The notes under the pieces were generated by a model. It saw only the letters and a list, made by a program, of their open reading frames with translations. It did not search any database and had not been told where the DNA came from. Positions 57,742-64,000 of a stretch of 64,000 nucleotides of DNA are shown here, piece after piece. Position 1 is the first letter of the stretch. Each line of letters starts with the position of its first letter. The position numbers were made by a program, and so were the translations under genes. The stretch spans positions 1 to 64,000 of the forward strand of contig ML769475.1 of NCBI GenBank assembly GCA_009733575.1, in the 5' to 3' direction. This DNA is from Gymnopus androsaceus JB14. Lineage: Eukaryota > Basidiomycota > Agaricomycetes > Agaricales > Omphalotaceae.

Positions 57742-59507
57742 CCCTCATGTTGAGCGTAAACCGATTGGCACTCGACGAAACCTTTCACCACAATGATGGA
57801 ACTAGTATCAATAATGCATCATCCTCTGAGGGAGCATCGACGTTGTCAATTTGACAATCCTACAAGGGATTCCAACTGATTTCATTAGAAAATCTGAATA
57901 TCTACCATAATCTGTAGAGTATACAACTGGTGTAAGGATACATTGGTCTCTGGATCAACTCCGGTCATGTCCACAATTATTATTATTGTGATGATTTTAC
58001 AACTTGAATGTGTGTGTAGCTATTAAAATACTATTCCAAACAGCAAATTCTTTTTTAAGAAAATGAAAATGTTTCTTCAAGGTTCTAACTTAAAATGTTC
58101 ATGATCAACTTCAGGGATTTTCATGAGGAATTATTTAAAATGACTGGACAATGCGGCTTACAGTTAAGTATTCCAAGAAAAAATGAATTTGCACAATACC
58201 GTGTAAGTTGCCCAAAAAGTGAGCCATGCCTCCCAGCCTCATCTAGCTCAGATTTTGGCAGTTTGAAAGGGCAAGGCTAGAACCCAGGAAATGTAGTGCG
58301 GGTCGGGGGGCGCCTGTGGAGATGATGGTGGAGCACTTTCGCGGAAAGGAGAATGGGGACCATCCACGTTGGATACAAAGGCAAGTCTATTGGGTTCTCG
58401 GGTGAAAGCTTCAAGGAATAGGCGGTGGGAAGGTAAACGGAGAGAGGAGAAAACCGGCTCGAAAAAAGTTTTCTCCTCCGCGAGTATACATAGCCGTTGT
58501 CAGAGACGACTTGCTCTTCGAATCTTCGTTTCCACGCTAACGCTCACAGTACCTCGTGAATGAAGATATTGCTAAGCAGACTCAGCTCAGGTTTTAACGT
58601 CCCGAGGGAACATGATATGCATCCTTCTTTCCCAAATTGTCTAGTTCCTCTACAATCCTTCTTCTAAGCCACATGAAGAATGCAGTATATAACAAACAAT
58701 TGATGACCAAAGAAGAGAGCGGAGGGATGATTACTGTTTGAGATTGAGTTCGTTAGCATCGTGACCTACCACAGCCAGCTAGACAACAAACCAACGGAAT
58801 GAAAAAGCCGGAGAATCGTTCCCAGTAGCGACGCCCCATGTCCTGTCCGTTACCCGTCTCTCCCCGTGATTCCATTCGTACACGACTCTACCTAATCAGT
58901 ACCGCTTCATTTACTAGGGAAACTCCTATTCCCATTCCCATCGACGCCATCGACGCTACCGAAAAGATGAAGCCTCGCCTTGAAACGGCATTTGATGCAC
59001 TACTCGTGCCACTGCGTGACCCTGGCCCACTCTCCAGACATCGCACTTGAAGCGGACGTAAACGAAGTTATCGAAAACGACGCGGAAGTGGTGCCGCTCG
59101 TAGCAAGCGCACAAAACGAGGTGCAGGAAGATTAATTACAAGATGTTAGGGAGGATGTTATGGAGGAATTTGAGCTGGTGGAAGGGAGGGAGATGTGTGA
59201 TGCGGGGGTGGGACAACAGCACTGCGACAAAGAGAGGAAAGAGGGAGAGAAGAAGATTCAGTCCTTCGGAACGAATAAAGCAACTCTCGAGCCTCCTAAA
59301 CGAGTACCCAATGCCAATGCTCCGACGCCGTAAGACCATTGAACTAAAAACGCTAAACCAAGGAGTGTAAATGCAGGCCATGGAGTCGAGAAACGACGGA
59401 CTCTATATCCCCCAACGCCCGGCGCGCAGCAGCCAAACAGTCGTCTACCAAACTCCTGAACGGTTAAATCCAAGCAGCGCAAACCAACGCCCAAGTAATC
59501 GTTTACC
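57742..59507. other. Unassigned region, possible decayed coding pieces
   Basis: At about 59040-59330 an acidic reading (DIALEADVNEVIENDAEVVP) runs on past stops, suggesting a dead gene I cannot name. Frames at 58095-58280 and 58838-59050 are also unrecognised. Confidence 0.35.
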
Positions 59508-59906
59508 AGGCCCCCAGAAGCTCCTGCAGAACCTTGCCCGAAATAGCGTCATTTTGGGTCAGATTTCAGCAAAATCCTTGTCTTATTATAGCGTCATTTA
59601 GTGCCCAAAACCTGAATCCTTGTCCGCCATAGCGTCATTTGAGCTGGCGCACCAGCGCCGAGCCGAAATTTTGTACCCTTTTGGATCAATTTTGGATGGT
59701 AACGTTCCTTGGAGGTGTCTGGAGAAGCATGAATCAGGAATTCTAATACGTATAAGGCAATATTTTTGGATTTTCTGAGATTTTCGGCGCTCGTCGCGCA
59801 ATTTTTGGAAATTCACGTGACAATCCTTGTCCGAAATAGCGTCAATTAGGCCGAGATCATAGCGTCGTCAGGCCGGGCAAGGTTCAGTAGGAGCTTCTGG
59901 GGGCCT
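59508..59906. mobile_element. hAT-type MITE, 399 bp, 8-bp target duplication
   Basis: Ends AGGCCCCCAGAAGCTCCT / AGGAGCTTCTGGGGGCCT, continuing into GAACCTTGCCCG / CGGGCAAGGTTC, flanked by perfect copies of CGTTTACC (59500-59507 and 59907-59914). The interior repeats ATAGCGTCATTT or near variants five times. No coding capacity. Confidence 0.88.
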
Positions 59907-60198
59907 CGTTTACCAAACCTCTTCCAACCTTATCATTAGTAATAGGCGCCATTACTTGTCCTTAATCTCTTCGGCACTCGAAGCTACGAAAAGATCTTAG
60001 AGCATCTCGAAATCATGGGACTGGGGATGAGATCGATGAAAGTTGCTACTTGTGAGTCGTGTTCCTGCCAACCTTTCTTCTTTGAACGCAGTTCATTCCG
60101 TCTCCTTCTACCCTTCACTCACGCCTCCAGAGTCTAAATCTACTATAACCTTCAACGCGATGCGCACTGTATCAAACAAACTGCAAATTAACAAATAC

Positions 60199-60380
60199 TA
60201 AAATGGCCTGATCCGCATGCTACTCGAGAGAGCTGTTAGTACTGGCGGAGTTGAATAAGAATGCCAGCTTTGAGGAGGAACATGGTTCCGCTTGTACTAG
60301 AGAGCTTAATGGTGCACTAGTACACTAGTGCGTTCTCATTCTCTTATTATCACTCTATCCATCTTATCTCCCCGGCATAC
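60199..60380 (+). repeat. Dispersed repeat, intact copy (empty site)
   Basis: Uninterrupted counterpart of 48852-48992 plus 50564-50608; it holds one CGTTCTCAT where the other copy carries a 1571-bp element. Confidence 0.85.
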
Positions 60381-60952
60381 AGATTGCTCGATTGTCTGCC
60401 TGCTCTCAGGATTAACGCCTCCAGAATCGAAAACTGTCTTCACTGGCTGCGAATTCAAGGGGTATTTTCAAGATGAACCCTCTAAGACTTACAGATATTG
60501 ATATCCAATCGAGACATTTTCCACTCGAATTCACTGGCATCTAGGAGAGTCTGGATATAGTTACAGATGGCCAGAGTTTGAGCACCAAGAAGTAAATACG
60601 CTCGGTGAATTCTCTGAGACTGCCAGCATGCCAAAGCAACGCGCTTCGTCAAATCTCTGGGACAGGTCGTCGTTCTCGGTAGTCTTCCGGGCATGCTTCG
60701 AATTGGCTGAGCTCCTTTGATACAGAACTATATTGATATCTTTAGTTTCATCTAGACGGTCACTCTTGATTTTCTGTGACGTCCAGCGCGCTTTGGAATA
60801 AGATCACCGAAATACCCCGAAATACACTCAAAAATGCTCTTATACCAGCGTCGATTGCGTTGATCAGGTAGACTGGTTCTCTTTTCCCCCTGCTGGACTC
60901 GGACACTCTTTCTACGCAACTGCATATTCCATCGTCGACCTTCCACTTGACA

Positions 60953-61434
60953 ATGTTCATGACAATCAAATCCCTCGAATTCATAGTTATAGCTCTCTGT
61001 ATTATTTCGTCTGCGTATAGCACTCTTGCTCTACCCATTACCAGACGCGATACACCAGCTGCCATTAATGTCTGTCCGCCGTACAGCATTGGCATCGCTA
61101 CTGCTCCAGCGAACAGTACTCTCGTTTATGGTATAATCCTAGAAAACGATGGAGTGCCGCTCAATAATCCCGGAAGTGCTCGGACAAGTGTTTGCGGGAC
61201 TTATGATTTTGGTTCGCTAGCAACTGTCACTTGCGATAGGTATGTCCTTGGAGTTGATATGTGAATTGTGAATTAATAAACATTTTCATTGTATGTAGCT
61301 CTGGTTCCCCCATAGCAGCTTCCATCGCCGATAATACGCAGCAGTGGACATGCTCATCCAATGGTAAAGGGGAGTCGTTTGAGGGCATGTTTGGTCAGAC
61401 TACCATTGTTGCATGTTGTACCAGAGCGGACTGA
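60953..61434 (+). CDS. Small secreted cysteine protein, intact copy
   Basis: Two exons, 60953-61239 and 61299-61434, with a 59-base GT-AG intron; 141 codons including stop. Signal peptide MFMTIKSLEFIVIALCIISS AYSTLA is followed by LPITRRD, a dibasic site that may be cut by a Kex2-type protease. The mature part has VCPPYSIGIATAPANSTLVY, SVCGTYDFGSLATVTCD, a WTC and a terminal CC (IVACCTRAD): six cysteines, so up to three disulfides. Two N-x-S/T sites are present. I do not recognise the family. It is about 140 residues and clearly extracellular. ATG 60953 is chosen because the upstream in-frame TTG is not a normal start. A frameshifted duplicate lies at 55175-55656. Confidence 0.8.
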
Positions 61435-62526
61435 AGTCCATTTGATGTGTACACTGTTGACAATATCGGTGAAGATATGCAATCAATCATAGATCTGGTT
61501 TATTTTGTAACCGAAAGATAATGATTGACACCAGAGTTACTTCGAAAGCAGGTCTCCCGAAGGCGGAGGAGACTCCAGCTGAGGTGAGCAAGTTTAGATT
61601 AGCACCAACAGCAATAGATGCTTTTTCAGAAGAAGTAGAAGACCAAGTACTTCGAGGTCAACTTCTTTCAACCAAGGATCTGGAAAGGAATCTACTGGTA
61701 TGCTCGTAAAACGCTCTGTTCCGCTTGGCCATCAACTTCACGGTAAGTGATCTGTTGCAGACCGTCGAATCGATCACACAATGCCACTTGCCAGTGGTTG
61801 CACTCTCATTGTGAGGAGATGATTCCAGGATGGGATCCGCGGGCGAGACAAAACGGTAGGGAAATCGAGGGAAGGAGCAGGGACAGGGCTTCGGAGGAGG
61901 GTGTTGAATTGGAAGAATGATAGGCAATGGAAGGAGCATGTTCAAGGACGGCGTAGGGAGTTGTAAATAGAGTTTTGAATGGAAATGGAATCGGGGTTAG
62001 AGGGGAGGAGGGATGGAAACAATGAGAGGCGGCGAGAGGGCGGCCGGAGGCCCAAGTGAGACTCGCAAAATCCAATGACTCCGACTATGGCTTCAAAGGT
62101 AAATAAATGCGGTGCCAACTGGTGTTTTTCCTTTTTTTTCTTTTCTCTACTTGGATTCTAGTCATTTACAGCAACTCGATTCCAAATTTGATCGTGATTT
62201 CTCGGAAATCCCTACATTGGCTTTAGTCTTTCCTTCCTAAGTGCTTCCTTCATGAAAATGCAACTCTGACAACTTATCCCAGCTTCATTCCAAATCCGAC
62301 TAAAAGCAACTCCACTTGATTGAACTACGACCAGTTTGAGCATACATTTTGCTATGTATCATGTACATACTACATCGTTTTCGACACAGCTTAAATAATT
62401 AGTCCTTGCAAGTCTAGTTCAAGCCATCTATTACCCTACCACTAAAATAATCCCAAATAAATAATAAAAGAGTGTGTCGGACAGATACGTCTGAAAGAAA
62501 ATGAACGTGGTAACTTGTGAAAGTGA
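61435..62526. other. Spacer of the duplicated block, right copy
   Basis: Matches 55657-56733. A 62-codon frame at 61521-61709 includes EVSKFRLAPTAID, also readable on the left, but no gene is supported. Confidence 0.45.
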
Positions 62527-64000
62527 TCAAGTTGAAAGTGGGAGGAGTGATACATCGTCAACCCACACGAACGCCGGAGCGGGACTACCAACGAACTGAA
62601 GGATATCGTTTCCTTGGGCAACAACAGTCGTCTGATATCCGATCCACTGGGATTGGTAGCCCGGGGTAATGGTGTCCACAGGGGTTCCGTTCCAGAGAAT
62701 CTCCAAACTAGCACCGGCTTCGTCCGCTTCCTCCTCAGTGAAGGAGGTGGAGTAGAAGAATTGAAGGGTGTAGCTGACACCAGCCTCTGTCGTTATAGGG
62801 GAAGCTGGAGCGAGGGTTCCCGAAAGAGTGTCAGCATTCGTAGCCGAGCCCAGGAGCGCGACGGAATGCCCGCTGTGTGCGAACTTTGCGTCGTCGAAGA
62901 TGGAAGCATCGAAGTTTCCGTTACAGCAGGAGAAGTACCCACCCAGTTGGCGTAGCTGGAAGTGGAGCAGGCGGTCGCACCCGAGTCACATGTGTATCCC
63001 TCAAAGCCGCCGTCAACGATAGCATTCTGGCGCGAGTAACCTCGGGATTGGGTAACGACAAGGTCGCCTTGACCATAGTTGACGGCAGTGGATTCGTCAG
63101 CGACGAGATAGTACTGTAAATGCATGGGTAAGTATCTCTGTTAAAGCCCATGTTTGAATGAGAATACTTACCATAGAGCAAGTATAAGTGGTAGGAATTC
63201 CGTCGACAACAGCCCTCCAGATGTTGAAATATTGGCATGCTCCGCCTACGGGATCAGCACCGCGAGTATCACAAAGGGCGGCACATGCAGCGACGTCGTA
63301 CTGGTCGAGGAAGGCGAAGCCCTAGAAGGGAGAACGAGGATTAGAATGGGAAATCCAACTTGTAAAAGCGAGCAAGACTTACCATGTAGCCTGGAGCATT
63401 GTTAGCTCCGCCAGTGGGACCGAATACTTTACTATAGCCCTGAGGTGCCGCGGGCTCTGGGATCGATTTGAGAGCCCATCCACTGCTCTGTTGGATATAG
63501 TTAAGGGGAGCGGGAGCAGGATAGAGCTGTTGTCCTCCAAAGTTGGATTTTTCAATAGCAGTATGAACGTCGGCGTAAACAACGCATTTCAAGTTGGATC
63601 CTTGAGAGAAGACCAAATCCAACAAAGGATTCTCAAATTCGTAATACAAGTTGGCAAAAACTGTGAATTGATGTCAGTTTTACACCGAGAATTAGGATGT
63701 TGAACTACTGACCACAACCCTCTACGCTGTCGCAGTAATCAAGACAGTCGTCGACATCATAGGTGGCGTTGCTGACGACAGTGTAGGTCAAGTACGCAGT
63801 ACCTTCGATTGCTGCATCACGGTCGTCGGGTCCCGTTCCCGTTCCCGAAAATACCTGTTCATAGTTGTCGTTCCGGCGGGCAATCTCGTACAGACCACGG
63901 CGAGAGGACGTCGTATTGGTCGGAACCGTCTGGTTGACTAGATCTCCATCGACGGCAGTGATGGTGGTGTTGACAGCTGGTTGGGCTGGAGGAGCATCAG
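62527..64000 (-). pseudogene. Fruit-body-type secreted protein, copy C (frameshifted, runs off window)
   Basis: Closest to copy B and collinear with copy A. The last exon is 63113-62527 and the exon before it ends at 63172; further exons continue to the right edge, where the Ser/Thr-rich linker region is reached. The last exon is 587 bases, two more than in copy A. The difference lies at about 62921, where ANWVGTSPAV continues in the wrong frame and soon stops, while the remainder (AHTGHS, SYTLQFFYSTSF, WVDDVSLLPLST) is readable in the original frame. The upstream exons seen here are intact. Whether the frameshift is real or a sequencing error cannot be told. Confidence 0.8.

Larger units (their letters stand above)
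60380..63250. repeat. Segmental duplication, right copy
   Basis: Counterpart of 54614-57459. It continues beyond 63250 with the upstream half of the fruit-body-type gene, so the right copy is the more complete one. Confidence 0.9.

Noticed and set aside
59143..59370. Possible homeodomain-like frame (RFSPSERIKQLSSLLNEYPM)
   Set aside because: No WFxN motif and no continuation; similarity too weak to support.

Overview
The window reads as nuclear DNA of an agaricomycete basidiomycete. The genes are cut by many short GT-AG introns of about 50-70 bases. The recognisable families are basidiomycete ones: KDZ transposase with a CxC2 cysteine cluster, Kre9/KNH-type secreted proteins, fruit-body-type secreted proteins and small secreted cysteine peptides. 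Transposons are dense and nested. There is one 25-base assembly gap (54589-54613). No rRNA, tRNA or CRISPR was recognised. All calls come from reading the sequence and comparing it with remembered families; no search was run.

Left part (1-12959), mostly host DNA: part of a RasGEF-domain gene (538-1601, minus); a Kre9/KNH-like secreted protein with a one-base frameshift (4234-4804, plus); an intact five-exon, 495-residue secreted protein of the 'fruit-body specific' type (6105-7826, minus); and two tiny secreted six-cysteine peptide genes assembled from micro-exons (10329-10797 plus, 11371-11795 minus).

Centre (12960-35091): an apparent 22.1-kb KDZ DNA transposon. It has ~1-kb terminal inverted repeats with internal repeats built on GGTTAAYC, and a candidate 8-bp target duplication. 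Inside lie a decayed KDZ transposase, a large gene whose C-terminal part resembles the TET/JBP type of 2-oxoglutarate dioxygenase (itself hit by a 626-bp MITE), three unrecognised cargo genes, and a divergent pair of decayed host mitochondrial genes (TIM23 and a TPR protein). The third six-cysteine peptide gene (35126-35560, minus) begins 35 bases beyond the right end, so the element landed inside a peptide gene cluster.

Right-centre (36177-52700), a transposon graveyard: a decayed gene of the agaricomycete DUF6729/3'-5' exonuclease type, interrupted by a 1.3-kb TIR element and by a 3.5-kb hAT transposon with a perfect 8-bp target duplication; then MITEs, a 1.3-kb foldback with a second foldback inside it, a 1.57-kb MULE-like element whose empty site also lies in this window, and a Ty1/copia remnant with its 3' LTR.

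Right part (53595-64000): a multi-membrane-segment gene whose two halves lie on either side of a ~2.85-kb block (54614-57459). That block is repeated at 60380-63250. Each copy carries a small secreted protein gene (frameshifted on the left, intact on the right) and a decayed copy of the fruit-body-type gene that is intact at 6105-7826. The main themes are secreted-protein families expanding by duplication and then decaying, and a very large KDZ element that appears to have picked up host genes.
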